From the NCBI GenBank assembly GCA_025464975.1, contig JAODMT010000020.1, positions 124,001 through 188,000 on the forward strand: a stretch of DNA of 64,000 nucleotides, written 5' to 3'. Numbering within the stretch: the first letter of the stretch is position 1; every line of letters starts with the position of its first letter. This DNA comes from Microbacteriaceae bacterium (GTDB lineage: Bacteria > Actinomycetota > Actinomycetes > Actinomycetales > Microbacteriaceae). A program made the position numbers and the translations under genes. Positions 48,976-58,551 of the stretch are shown piece after piece. Below the pieces are notes generated by a model, which was given only the letters and a program-made list of their open reading frames with translations, was not told the origin of the DNA and did no database searches.

Positions 48976-50286
48976 ATGATCCAGACGATTGACCTGCGGG
49001 AACTCAAGCCTAGCCGTGCCGAACTGCTCGCCCTCGTGCCGCGGTCGCTCACGGATGTGACCGCCGCCACCGCCGTCGCGAGCGAGCTCATCGCCGATGT
49101 GCGGCTGCGTGGTGAATCGGCCCTTCTCGACCAATCGGAGCGGCTCGACGGGGTGCGCCCCGCGCGAATTCGGGTCGACGTCGCCGACGTCTCCGCCGCC
49201 GTTCGTGCCCTCGACCCGGCGGTTCGGGATGCACTCGAGGAAGCCATAGCGCGGGTGCGCGCGGCATCCGAGGCGCAGCTTCCCGTCGCCATCACCACAA
49301 CGCTCGCGCCCGGCGCCGAGGTCATTCAGCGCTGGAGTCCGGTTGGCCGGGTCGGCTTCTACGTGCCGGGTGGCAAGGCGGTCTATCCGTCGAGCGTCGT
49401 GATGAACGTCGTGCCGGCGCAGGTGGCGGGAGTTTCCTCCATCGCCCTCGCCTCGCCGGCACAGAAACAGTTCGACGGGGGAGTGCATCCCACCATCCTC
49501 GGCGCCGCCGGCCTCCTCGGCATTGACGAGGTGTACGCCATGGGGGGAGCGGGTGCGATCGGCGCGCTCGCGTGGGGAGTCGCGGGACTCAGCCTCGACC
49601 CCGTGCAACTCATCACGGGTCCCGGCAACGTCTACGTTGCCGCGGCGAAGCGCCTCGTCCGCGGCCAGGTCGGCATCGACTCCGAGGCCGGGCCGACGGA
49701 AATCCTGGTGATCGCCGACGCAAGCGCAGACCCGTTCCTTGTCGCGAGCGACCTGGTGAGCCAGGCCGAGCATGACGAACTCGCGGCCGCAGTGCTTGTC
49801 ACCGATTCGGTCGAACTGGCGAACAGTGTGCAGGCAGAGCTCGAGCGGCTGGCCGCCCGAACCCCACACAGCGAGCGGGTGAGCGTCGCGCTGCGGGGCA
49901 TCCAATCCGCTGTGGTCCTCGTTGACGACCTCGCTTCCGCTGCGGCGTTCAGCAACGTCTACGGGCCGGAACACCTTGAAATTCAGACCGCCAACCCGGG
50001 GGAGGTGCTCGACCTCGTCGAGAGCGCTGGCGCAATCTTCATCGGGGACAACTCGCCGGTCAGCCTCGGCGACTACCTCGCCGGATCCAACCACGTACTT
50101 CCCACCGGCGGCCAGGCGCGCTTCGCGCCGGGGCTCGGTGCGTACACGTTTCTTCGTCCGCAGCAGGTAATCCGGTACGAGCGGGATGCTCTGGAGACCG
50201 TTGAAGCGCGCGTTGTCGCCCTCGCGAACGCCGAAGACCTGCCGGCTCACGCCGCGGCCATCACGGCGAGATTCCACCGCGACTAG
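48976..50286 (+). CDS. hisD: Histidinol dehydrogenase
   Basis: GRVGFYVPGGKAVYPSSVVMNVVPAQVAG; SQAEHDE; NHVLPTGG. Confidence 0.97.
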   Translation: MIQTIDLRELKPSRAELLALVPRSLTDVTAATAVASELIADVRLRGESALLDQSERLDGVRPARIRVDVADVSAAVRALDPAVRDALEEAIARVRAASEAQLPVAITTTLAPGAEVIQRWSPVGRVGFYVPGGKAVYPSSVVMNVVPAQVAGVSSIALASPAQKQFDGGVHPTILGAAGLLGIDEVYAMGGAGAIGALAWGVAGLSLDPVQLITGPGNVYVAAAKRLVRGQVGIDSEAGPTEILVIADASADPFLVASDLVSQAEHDELAAAVLVTDSVELANSVQAELERLAARTPHSERVSVALRGIQSAVVLVDDLASAAAFSNVYGPEHLEIQTANPGEVLDLVESAGAIFIGDNSPVSLGDYLAGSNHVLPTGGQARFAPGLGAYTFLRPQQVIRYERDALETVEARVVALANAEDLPAHAAAITARFHRD

Positions 50287-50327
50287 GCATCCTGTCCCGG
50301 TCGTCGAGCCATTACGCTTGACGCATC

Positions 50328-50780
50328 ATGTTCTGCCCCTTCTGCAGGTACCCCGATTCCCGTGTAATCGACTCCCGGACGAGCGATGACGGACTTTCCA
50401 TCCGACGCCGGCGCCAATGCCCGGATTGCGGGCGTCGGTTCAGTACGACGGAGACGGCCAGCCTCAACGTGGTGAAGCGCAGCGGCGTCGTGCAGCCGTT
50501 CAGCCGGGAGAAGATCGTGTCGGGCGTTCGCAAAGCGTGCCAGGGCAGACCGGTCACCGACACCGACCTTGCTGTTCTCGCCCAGAAGGTTGAGGAGACC
50601 ATTCGGGCGACTGGAGCATCGCAAGTGGAAGCCAACGACATCGGACTCGCCATCCTCGCGCCGCTTCGCGAACTCGATGAGGTCGCCTATCTGCGGTTCG
50701 CGAGCGTCTATCAGGGATTCGACTCGCTCGAAGACTTCGAGGCGGCGATCACCCTGCTGCGGGTGGAACACGACGCGTAA
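50328..50780 (+). CDS. nrdR: Transcriptional repressor NrdR
   Basis: [40 protein letters not shown] zinc ribbon and ATP-cone. Confidence 0.97.
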   Translation: MFCPFCRYPDSRVIDSRTSDDGLSIRRRRQCPDCGRRFSTTETASLNVVKRSGVVQPFSREKIVSGVRKACQGRPVTDTDLAVLAQKVEETIRATGASQVEANDIGLAILAPLRELDEVAYLRFASVYQGFDSLEDFEAAITLLRVEHDA

Positions 50781-50875
50781 ACGGCCGCTCGGCGAGAAGT
50801 GAGCGGAGCCGGTGTCGGTCGTTCGCTTCGAATGCGCGGCGTGGACGTCGCTCGTGCCGGTAACCTGACTACGGC

Positions 50876-51901
50876 ATGTATCGACTTCTTTTCAGGCTCG
50901 TCCTCTCCCGGCTAGATCCGGAGACCGCCCACCACCTCGCGTTCGACGTCATCCGATGGCTACCGCGGGTCGGGATCGGGGCCCTGATCCGCCGCCTGAG
51001 CCGGCCGGATCCGTCCCTCACCGTCACCGCGCTCGGCTTGACCTTCGATTCCCCGTTCGGCGTCGCCGCCGGTTTCGACAAGGACGGCCGAGCCATCCGG
51101 GGGCTCGGCCAACTCGGGTTCGGGCACGTCGAGGTCGGCACCATCACGGCGATCGCTCAGCCGGGGAACGAGCGCCCCCGGCTCTTCCGCCTGGTGCCGG
51201 ACCGTGCAGTAATCAACCGGATGGGCTTCAACAACCGTGGGGCCGCGGATGCCGCACCGCGACTGGCTCGTGAGGCGGCTCGTCGGGACCGTCCGATCAT
51301 CGGCGTCAACATCGGCAAGAGCCGGGTGGTCGACGTCGACCAGGCGACGGCGGACTACCTCGCCAGCGCGCGGCTGCTCGCCCCAATCTCGGATTACCTC
51401 GCCGTCAACGTGAGCTCGCCGAATACCCCCGGGCTTCGGGGGCTGCAGGAGCTCGATCAACTGGGTCCGCTGCTGACCGCGGTCCGCGAGACAGCCGTGG
51501 GAAAGCCGGTGCTCGTGAAGATCGCGCCGGACCTCACCGACGATCAGGTCGCCCGGATTGCAAGCCTCGCGGTCGAGCTCGGGCTGGCCGGTATCATCGC
51601 GACGAACACGACAATCTCACGCGACGGTCTGAAGACGGATGTCGCGATCGTGGAAGCGGCCGGCGCCGGCGGACTGTCCGGGGCGCCACTTGCCGCCCGC
51701 TCGCTCGAGGTGCTCAGGATCATTCGGGCGACCGTGCCGGCTGAGTTCTGCGTGATCTCGGTGGGTGGGGTGGAAACCGCGGCGGACGTCGCCGAGCGAC
51801 TGGCCGCGGGGGCAACCCTCGTGCAGGGATACACCGCATTCCTCTATCGCGGACCGTTCTGGGCTCGGTCGATCAACCGCGGCTTGGCGCGGTTGCACTA
51901 G
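50876..51901 (+). CDS. pyrD: Dihydroorotate dehydrogenase (quinone)
   Basis: GVAAGFDKDGRAI; VNVSSPNTPGLR; ISVGGVETAADV. Confidence 0.96.
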   Translation: MYRLLFRLVLSRLDPETAHHLAFDVIRWLPRVGIGALIRRLSRPDPSLTVTALGLTFDSPFGVAAGFDKDGRAIRGLGQLGFGHVEVGTITAIAQPGNERPRLFRLVPDRAVINRMGFNNRGAADAAPRLAREAARRDRPIIGVNIGKSRVVDVDQATADYLASARLLAPISDYLAVNVSSPNTPGLRGLQELDQLGPLLTAVRETAVGKPVLVKIAPDLTDDQVARIASLAVELGLAGIIATNTTISRDGLKTDVAIVEAAGAGGLSGAPLAARSLEVLRIIRATVPAEFCVISVGGVETAADVAERLAAGATLVQGYTAFLYRGPFWARSINRGLARLH

Positions 51902-52482
51902 GAGGGGAAGTTGCCGCGCTTCACCTGCGGCTTCGGCAGGCGCATCGGGCGCAACTGCAGCGCGCGCATTGCCAAGTACCACCGGTTGCCCCGCTGGACC
52001 TTGTCGGCGCCGTACTTCGCGGCGAGCTTCTTTTGAACGATCTGCCCGACCACGAGGCAATCGATCACCGCGACGAGGAAGAAGGCCCACAGGCCGAAGA
52101 TCGAGGCCGTCTGCACAACCGCGTTGTTGATGAAGGTGAGGATGATCACGAGGAACATGACCGGGATGACGAGCTCGCCGACGCTCCAGCGAGCGTCAAC
52201 GTAGTCGCGGATGAAGCGCCGCTGAGGTCCCTTTTCCCGGATCGGCAGGTACTTCTCATCCCCGCTGGCCATTCCGATGCGAGCTCGTTCGCGCGCCTCG
52301 GCGAGCTTCTCGCGGGATGCCTTGTTGCTGGCCTTGCGGTCGCTCGAAACCAGTGGGCGCAGGTTGGCCGCCTCACGCTCTCGCCTGGTCGGAGTCGCGC
52401 GGCCCTTGCCGCTCGACACGCCGTCGGCAGTCGTTTCGTCGTCGACCGCTGGTGGGGTCTTGCTCGTATCTGGCTTGGCCAC
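51898..52482 (-). CDS. DUF3043 membrane protein
   Basis: GDEKYLPIREKGPQRRFIRDYVDARWSVGELVIPVM; GTG start at 52482. Confidence 0.88.
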   Translation of the reverse strand: MAKPDTSKTPPAVDDETTADGVSSGKGRATPTRREREAANLRPLVSSDRKASNKASREKLAEARERARIGMASGDEKYLPIREKGPQRRFIRDYVDARWSVGELVIPVMFLVIILTFINNAVVQTASIFGLWAFFLVAVIDCLVVGQIVQKKLAAKYGADKVQRGNRWYLAMRALQLRPMRLPKPQVKRGNFPS

Positions 52483-52522
52483 GTGAATTCCTTGCGATCG
52501 TTGTCTGCTTAAGATTACCTCC

Positions 52523-53926
52523 ATGACCTCATTGGCGCCCACTCGACCAGAACTTCTGCAGGCTTTGCGCGAGGCGGTGAGTGCGGGCTTCCCCTCCGCT
52601 GTTGCCGACCTCTCCCGACTCGTGCGCATCCCGTCCGTCTCCTGGGCGGCCTTCGACCCGCAGCACGTGCGCGACAGCGCAGAGGCTGTCGCGGCCCTTG
52701 TGCGAGACCTCGGGGTGTTCGAAACCGTCAACGTGGCACAGGCGACCATCGGATCCACCGAGACGAAGGGGCAACCAGCGGTGCTCGCCACCCGGGCGGC
52801 GCGCAACGGCAAACCCACGATTCTCCTTTATGCCCACCACGACGTGCAGCCCCCCGGCAAGGATGAGGACTGGGAGTCTGCGCCGTTCGAGCCCACCGTT
52901 CGCGGTGACCGGCTGTACGGACGAGGAGCGGCGGACGACAAGGCGGGGGTGCTCGCGCACGTCGCGGCGATCCGGGCCTTCATCGAGACCGTCGGCGCCG
53001 ACTTCGACCTCGGACTCGCCGTGTTCATCGAGGGCGAGGAGGAATTCGGCTCGCGGTCGTTCACCCGGTTCCTCAGCGATCACCGGGCCGAACTGACCGC
53101 CGACGTCATCGTTGTCGCCGACTCGGACAACTGGAATGTTGACACCCCATCGCTCACGGTCGGGCTACGCGGCAACGTGACCTTCGCTCTCACGGTCAGC
53201 ACCCTGGAGCACGCATCCCATTCCGGCATGTTCGGGGGAGCGGTGCCGGATGCCATGCTCGCCACGATCAAGCTGCTCGCGACGCTCTACAACGACGACG
53301 GGTCCGTCGCGGTAGGCGGGCTGATCCAGCGCGACGCCGAAACGCCGGAGTACGGCGAGGACCAGCTTCGGCGCGAGGCAGCCCTGCTCGACGGCGTCTC
53401 GCCGATCGGGTCCGGCAGTGTCCTCAGCCGCATGTGGTCGAAGCCGTCGATCACGGTGACCGGCATCGACGCGCCATCCGTGGCCAACGCGTCAAACACC
53501 CTTTCGCCGTCGATCACGGTGCGGATCAGCACCCGGATCGCGCCCGGTCAGCAGGGCGCCGACGCCTTCGAGGCCCTCGAACGGCATCTACGGGCCAACG
53601 CCCCGTTTGGCGCGCACCTCGACATCACCGACGTGGATCTCGGCAACGGTTTCCTCGTCGATACCAGTGGCTGGGCGGTGGCCGAGGCGAAGACCTCGAT
53701 GACGGATGCCTGGGGTGCCGAGGCTGTCGAGACCGGAATTGGGGGCTCGATTCCCTTCATCGCGGATCTCGTCGAGGTTTTCCCCGAGGCGCAAATTCTT
53801 GTCACGGGAGTGGAAGACCCCGACACCCGTGCTCACAGCCCGAACGAGTCACTGCACCTTGGGGTCTTCCAGCGCGCAATCCTCACCGAAGCGGTGCTTC
53901 TCGCGCGCCTCAACGAGCGATCCTGA
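52523..53926 (+). CDS. M20 family dipeptidase
   Basis: ILLYAHHDVQPPGKDEDW; GRGAADDKAG; FIEGEEEFGS. Confidence 0.93.
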   Translation: MTSLAPTRPELLQALREAVSAGFPSAVADLSRLVRIPSVSWAAFDPQHVRDSAEAVAALVRDLGVFETVNVAQATIGSTETKGQPAVLATRAARNGKPTILLYAHHDVQPPGKDEDWESAPFEPTVRGDRLYGRGAADDKAGVLAHVAAIRAFIETVGADFDLGLAVFIEGEEEFGSRSFTRFLSDHRAELTADVIVVADSDNWNVDTPSLTVGLRGNVTFALTVSTLEHASHSGMFGGAVPDAMLATIKLLATLYNDDGSVAVGGLIQRDAETPEYGEDQLRREAALLDGVSPIGSGSVLSRMWSKPSITVTGIDAPSVANASNTLSPSITVRISTRIAPGQQGADAFEALERHLRANAPFGAHLDITDVDLGNGFLVDTSGWAVAEAKTSMTDAWGAEAVETGIGGSIPFIADLVEVFPEAQILVTGVEDPDTRAHSPNESLHLGVFQRAILTEAVLLARLNERS

Positions 53927-54008
53927 ATAGACACGGTGCGAGGGAAAAGCAAAGGCATCTGGTGCTTAGACTAGAAGCAGACTTTTCTCGACGACTGAAG
54001 GAGTGGAC

Positions 54009-54371
54009 ATGACCGACACCACACTCACCGAAACGAAGGCTGCCGCGCACGGCGTCGGTCTCACGACCACGGCCGCGACCAAGGTCCGCAGCCTCTACGA
54101 ACAAGAGGGCCGAGACGACCTTCGCTTGCGAGTCGCCGTTCAGCCCGGTGGCTGTTCCGGACTCATCTACCAGCTCTACTTCGATGAGCGTTTGCTTGAT
54201 GGTGACGCCACCGTCGATTTTGAGGGTGTCGAGGTCGTCGTCGACAAGATGAGCGTGCCATACCTTGACGGCGCGACCATCGACTTCGAGGACACCATCC
54301 AGAAGCAAGGCTTCACAATCGACAACCCGAACGCTGAGGGCAGTTGCGCGTGCGGAGACTCCTTCCACTGA
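54009..54371 (+). CDS. erpA: HesB/ErpA-type iron-sulfur cluster insertion protein
   Basis: QPGGCSGLIYQLYFDE; GSCACGDSFH. Confidence 0.92.
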   Translation: MTDTTLTETKAAAHGVGLTTTAATKVRSLYEQEGRDDLRLRVAVQPGGCSGLIYQLYFDERLLDGDATVDFEGVEVVVDKMSVPYLDGATIDFEDTIQKQGFTIDNPNAEGSCACGDSFH

Positions 54372-54401
54372 CAGTGCTCTCCCAACGCTCATCCAGAGAA
54401 G

Positions 54402-54431
54402 GGAATCGCCTCGCGGCGGTTCCCTTTTTTG
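54402..54431 (+). terminator. Rho-independent terminator after erpA
   Basis: GGGAATCGCC-tcgc-GGCGGTTCCC stem followed by T6. Confidence 0.9.
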
Positions 54432-54573
54432 CTGCCGAAATTGCCCGGATTTCCGGGGTTGTGGGCGAGTTTCGGTCGGGGAGCGTGCGTCCTGCGAGTA
54501 GGCTGGGGGCAACAAATAGACTGTGGTTTGTTCCAGTCCTTGTATTACGTCCGTGTCATCCGAGAGGTTCCAG

Positions 54574-55458
54574 GTGCGCTCTAACCGCCGTCTTCGATTG
54601 GCTGTAATTCCAGTTGCGGTGGCGCTCGTCGTCACCCTCGCGGGATGCAGCCAGCAGCAGCTGCGAGGCTTCTTGCCTGGTACTCCCGGCATAACGAACC
54701 ACACGGACGGGGTCACGGGCCTCTGGGTCACCTCGTGGATCGTGTTGCTCGCCGTCGGTATCGTCACGTGGGGCCTCATCATTTGGGCCGCGATCGTCTA
54801 CCGCCGCCGCAAGGGCCAGACCGGTCTTCCCGTGCAGCTGCGTTACAACCTTCCGATCGAAATTTTCTACACGATCGTGCCGCTCATCCTCGTTCTCGGC
54901 TTCTTCGCCTTCACTGCCAAGGAACAGAACACCATCGAAAACCCGACCAAGAACCCACAGGTTCAGGTCGAGGTCTACGGCAAGCGTTGGGCGTGGGACT
55001 TCAACTACGACAAGGTCGGGCCGGGCAACAAGGGCGTCTACTCGCCGGGCGTCCAGGCCCAGGAACTCGAGAACGCCGACGGAACCATCGATCAGAGCAA
55101 GATTCCCACCCTGTACCTGCCGGTGAACAAGAGCGTGCAGATCAAGATCGAGAGCCGCGATGTCGACCACTCGTTCTGGATCGTTGACTTCCTGTACAAG
55201 AAGGACAACATCCCCGGCAAAGACAACTACATGTACTTCACCCCGACGAAGATCGGAACCTACGCGGGAAAGTGCGCCGAGCTCTGTGGCGACTACCACT
55301 CTCTTATGCTCTTCCAGGTGAAGGTGGTCGATGAGACCACGTATCAGAACTACATCCAGAGTCTTGTCGATAAGGGTCAGACCGGCATCCTCGGGCCGCA
55401 GTACAACACCAATACCAACCAGCCGGGCAACACGCCGGCACCGTCGGCCCAGAAGTAG
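54574..55458 (+). CDS. ctaC: Cytochrome c oxidase subunit II
   Basis: Lipobox [33 protein letters not shown] CuA motif. Confidence 0.95.
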   Translation: MRSNRRLRLAVIPVAVALVVTLAGCSQQQLRGFLPGTPGITNHTDGVTGLWVTSWIVLLAVGIVTWGLIIWAAIVYRRRKGQTGLPVQLRYNLPIEIFYTIVPLILVLGFFAFTAKEQNTIENPTKNPQVQVEVYGKRWAWDFNYDKVGPGNKGVYSPGVQAQELENADGTIDQSKIPTLYLPVNKSVQIKIESRDVDHSFWIVDFLYKKDNIPGKDNYMYFTPTKIGTYAGKCAELCGDYHSLMLFQVKVVDETTYQNYIQSLVDKGQTGILGPQYNTNTNQPGNTPAPSAQK

Positions 55459-55466
55459 GCGATCAC

Positions 55467-57230
55467 ATGAGCACAGCGACAGCACCGGCACCCGCCGCGC
55501 CCATCCTCGGCGGCACGACCTCGAGCCAGCAGTTCGGGGCGCCACGGGTCGGCCGCAAGGGAAACATCCTGGTCAGCTGGATCACGTCCACCGACCACAA
55601 GACCATCGGGTACCTCTACCTGATGACCTCGTTTATGTACTTCTTGCTCGGCGGTGTGATGGCTCTGGTCATCCGGGCACAGCTCTTCGAGCCCGGTCTG
55701 CAGATTGTCGCGACCAAGGATCAGTACAACCAGCTGTTCACCATGCACGGGACGATCATGTTGCTGATGTTCGCGACGCCGCTGTTCGCCGGCTTCGTGA
55801 ATGTGCTCATGCCGCTGCAGATCGGGGCGCCGGATGTTGCCTTCCCGCGCCTCAACGCGTTCGCCTACTGGCTCTACAGCTTCGGTTCTCTCATCGCCGT
55901 CGCCGGGTTCCTCACCCCCCAGGGCGCGGCGTCCTTCGGCTGGTTCGCCTACGTGCCGTTGTCGACGACCACCTTCTCCCCGTCCCTCGGCGGAAACCTC
56001 TGGGTCTTCGGACTCGCGCTGAGCGGATTCGGCACCATCCTCGGTGCGGTCAACTTCATCACCACGATCATCACGATGCGCGCACCGGGCATGACCATGT
56101 TCCGCATGTCGATCTTCACCTGGAACGCGCTCGTCACTTCGATCCTCGTTCTCATGGCCTTCCCGGTGCTGGCCGCGGCGCTGTTCGCGCTCGGCTCGGA
56201 CCGGGTCTTCGGATCGCACCTGTTCAATGTTGAAGCCGGCGGTGCGATTCTCTGGCAGCACCTGTTCTGGTTCTTCGGGCATCCGGAGGTCTACATCATC
56301 GCGCTGCCGTTCTTCGGCATCATCAGCGAGGTGCTGCCGGTGTTCAGCCGCAAGCCGATCTTCGGCTACAAGACGCTCATCTACGCCACGATCTCGATCG
56401 CGGCGCTGTCGGTCACGGTGTGGGCTCACCACATGTACGTCACCGGATCGGTGCTCCTACCGTTCTTCTCGCTCATGACCATGCTCATCGCGGTGCCCAC
56501 CGGGGTGAAGATCTTCAACTGGATCGGCACCATGTGGCGCGGGTCGGTCACCTTCGAGACGCCGATGCTCTGGGCGATCGGCTTCCTGATCACCTTCACC
56601 TTCGGTGGTCTCACCGGCGTCATTCTCGCGTCTCCGCCGCTCGACTTCCACGTTTCCGACTCATACTTCGTCGTGGCGCACTTCCACTATGTAGTCTTCG
56701 GAACCGTCGTCTTCGCCATGTTCAGCGGGTTCTACTTCTGGTGGCCGAAGATGACCGGCAAGATGCTCAACGAGCGGCTCGGCAAGATCCACTTCTGGCT
56801 GCTGTTCATCGGATTCCACACCACCTTCCTCATCCAGCACTGGCTCGGCGTGATCGGCATGCCTCGGCGCTACGCCACCTACCAGCCGCAGGACGGATTC
56901 ACCTGGATGAATCAGCTGTCGACTATCGGAGCGATGCTCCTCGGCGTTTCGATGCTGCCGTTCATCTTCAACGTCTACATCACGGCCCGGAAGGCGCCGC
57001 GGGTGACCGTGAATGACCCGTGGGGCTACGGTCGTTCGCTTGAGTGGGCCACGTCGTGCCCGCCGCCGCGCCATAACTTCACCTCCATTCCTCGCATCCG
57101 CTCGGAGTCGCCGGCATTCGACCTCAACCACCCCGAGGCCGGGGTTCCCGTCGGGGTCGGCGGATCCGGCGCCTTCAAGGACGCGCCAGAAACCCCCATC
57201 TTTGATGTGGCCGATAAGAAGGTGAAGTAA
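55467..57230 (+). CDS. ctaD: Cytochrome c oxidase subunit I
   Basis: [47 protein letters not shown]. Confidence 0.98.
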   Translation: MSTATAPAPAAPILGGTTSSQQFGAPRVGRKGNILVSWITSTDHKTIGYLYLMTSFMYFLLGGVMALVIRAQLFEPGLQIVATKDQYNQLFTMHGTIMLLMFATPLFAGFVNVLMPLQIGAPDVAFPRLNAFAYWLYSFGSLIAVAGFLTPQGAASFGWFAYVPLSTTTFSPSLGGNLWVFGLALSGFGTILGAVNFITTIITMRAPGMTMFRMSIFTWNALVTSILVLMAFPVLAAALFALGSDRVFGSHLFNVEAGGAILWQHLFWFFGHPEVYIIALPFFGIISEVLPVFSRKPIFGYKTLIYATISIAALSVTVWAHHMYVTGSVLLPFFSLMTMLIAVPTGVKIFNWIGTMWRGSVTFETPMLWAIGFLITFTFGGLTGVILASPPLDFHVSDSYFVVAHFHYVVFGTVVFAMFSGFYFWWPKMTGKMLNERLGKIHFWLLFIGFHTTFLIQHWLGVIGMPRRYATYQPQDGFTWMNQLSTIGAMLLGVSMLPFIFNVYITARKAPRVTVNDPWGYGRSLEWATSCPPPRHNFTSIPRIRSESPAFDLNHPEAGVPVGVGGSGAFKDAPETPIFDVADKKVK

Positions 57231-57233
57231 GCC

Positions 57234-57701
57234 ATGAACGCGCAAGCGAAAATGTTTTGGATCCTCTGCGGATTCTTCATCGCGGCGGACATCACCTACG
57301 TGATCTGGAACATCGTTGTTAGCTCCGAGAACTACCTGACTCAGCGGGCCGGCACCCAGGGCACTGGGGTGACGTCGCCGATCGAGTGGGCCGGCACGAT
57401 CGGGATCGGGTTGGCCGCGATTCTCTCCGCCTTCGTCGCGTTCTACCTCGGCCGCACCTTCAAGTCGGTCGGCGGTGCTCTTCCGGAGGACCGTGTCGAC
57501 GCGAATATCGACGACGGCGACCCGGAGCAGGGATTCTTCAGCCCGTGGAGCTGGTGGCCCGTGCTGCTGGCCGCCGGCGCCGCTCTGCTGTTCATGGGAA
57601 TCGCAATAGGATTCTGGATCGCCTTCATCGGAGTGGTCCTGACCGTCGTGAGCCTCGTAGGGTGGGTCTATGAGTACTACCGCGGAAACTTCGCCCGCTA
57701 G
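57234..57701 (+). CDS. ctaF: Cytochrome c oxidase subunit IV (actinobacterial)
   Basis: Four-TM small ORF directly after ctaD; GFWIAFIGVVLTVVSLVGWVYEYYRG. Confidence 0.92.
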   Translation: MNAQAKMFWILCGFFIAADITYVIWNIVVSSENYLTQRAGTQGTGVTSPIEWAGTIGIGLAAILSAFVAFYLGRTFKSVGGALPEDRVDANIDDGDPEQGFFSPWSWWPVLLAAGAALLFMGIAIGFWIAFIGVVLTVVSLVGWVYEYYRGNFAR

Positions 57702-58134
57702 TTCGACGAAGGTTCGTCGCGCCAGGCCGTCCGACTTCGACGCCGTCTTCGCGCTTGTCGAGCAGCTCGGGATCGGTGAGAAGCCGAACCGGGACTCGTT
57801 CTCCGAGGCGTTCGCGGACGCAGTAGAGGAAGGGCGCGATCACATCCTGCTCGTGGCCGAGCTCGACGGCGTCGTGTCCGGCTACGCTTTCACAACCATT
57901 GCGCGTTTGCTGTACACCAATGGGGATTCGGCGCAGCTTCAAGAGCTCGCGGTAAACACACCGGCCAGGGATCGCGGGCTGGGCAGTCGGCTCGTGTCCG
58001 CCATAGAAGACGAGTGCCGTTCCCGTGGGGTGCGCCAGCTGACGGTGGCCAGTAGCCACGCGGCTCGGTTCTACGAGCGATTGGACTACCGCTCGACATC
58101 CGACTTCCTTAAAAAGAGCTTCGTAGCCGACTGA
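57670..58134 (+). CDS. GNAT-family N-acetyltransferase
   Basis: RRARPSDFDAVFALVEQLG; LAVNTPARDRGLGSRLVSAIEDECRSRGVRQLTVAS; 5' end overlaps the ctaF 3' end. Confidence 0.9.
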   Translation: MSTTAETSPASSTKVRRARPSDFDAVFALVEQLGIGEKPNRDSFSEAFADAVEEGRDHILLVAELDGVVSGYAFTTIARLLYTNGDSAQLQELAVNTPARDRGLGSRLVSAIEDECRSRGVRQLTVASSHAARFYERLDYRSTSDFLKKSFVAD

Positions 58135-58241
58135 GCGCCCTGCCCGAGCCGCTTGTGTGATGGCTTGGCGGTGGGGTTTCCCGCTACTGGCTGGTCAGCC
58201 CGCCGTGCGCCTCTGATGTGGTGTGTGCCGCCCGCTGACCG

Positions 58242-58316
58242 AAACGCAGGAGATTCACCACCCAACTGGCGCCCACAGCACGAATCGCCCTGCGTGGTGG
58301 TGGTTCTCCTGCGTTT
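58242..58316. repeat. 21-bp imperfect inverted repeat (19/21) around a 33-nt loop
   Basis: AAACGCAGGAGATTCACCACC (58242-58262) vs GGTGGTGGTTCTCCTGCGTTT (58296-58316). Confidence 0.85.
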
Positions 58317-58503
58317 TGTAGGCGACGGGGGAGTCGTTCCTGCGGGTGCCCGCTCGAGAGGGGACTCTCCGGGCCCGTGGCGGCCCAGCCACGTCTTCTC
58401 CCGTTGTGATTTCCGGTGGCCGAGGGCCGGTACGACGGGGCACGTCCCACGATGAGTGGCGTTAGCCACCACCGAAACGGCGATCAGCGACGTCGCGGTT
58501 AAC

Positions 58504-58536
58504 GAAAACGCCCCGACCGGTGACGGTCGGGGCGTT
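58504..58536 (-). terminator. Strong terminator hairpin after qcrB
   Basis: AACGCCCCGACCG-GTGA-CGGTCGGGGCGTT 13-bp perfect stem; on the minus strand followed by TTCGTT. Confidence 0.82.
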
Positions 58537-58551
58537 CTCGATTTCGCGGCG

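Noticed and set aside
48910-50277. 455-aa minus-strand ORF opposite hisD
   Set aside because: Shadow ORF of hisD.
58153-58455. 100-aa ORF in the GNAT-qcrB gap
   Set aside because: No recognisable domain and the frame runs through hairpins; more likely non-coding.
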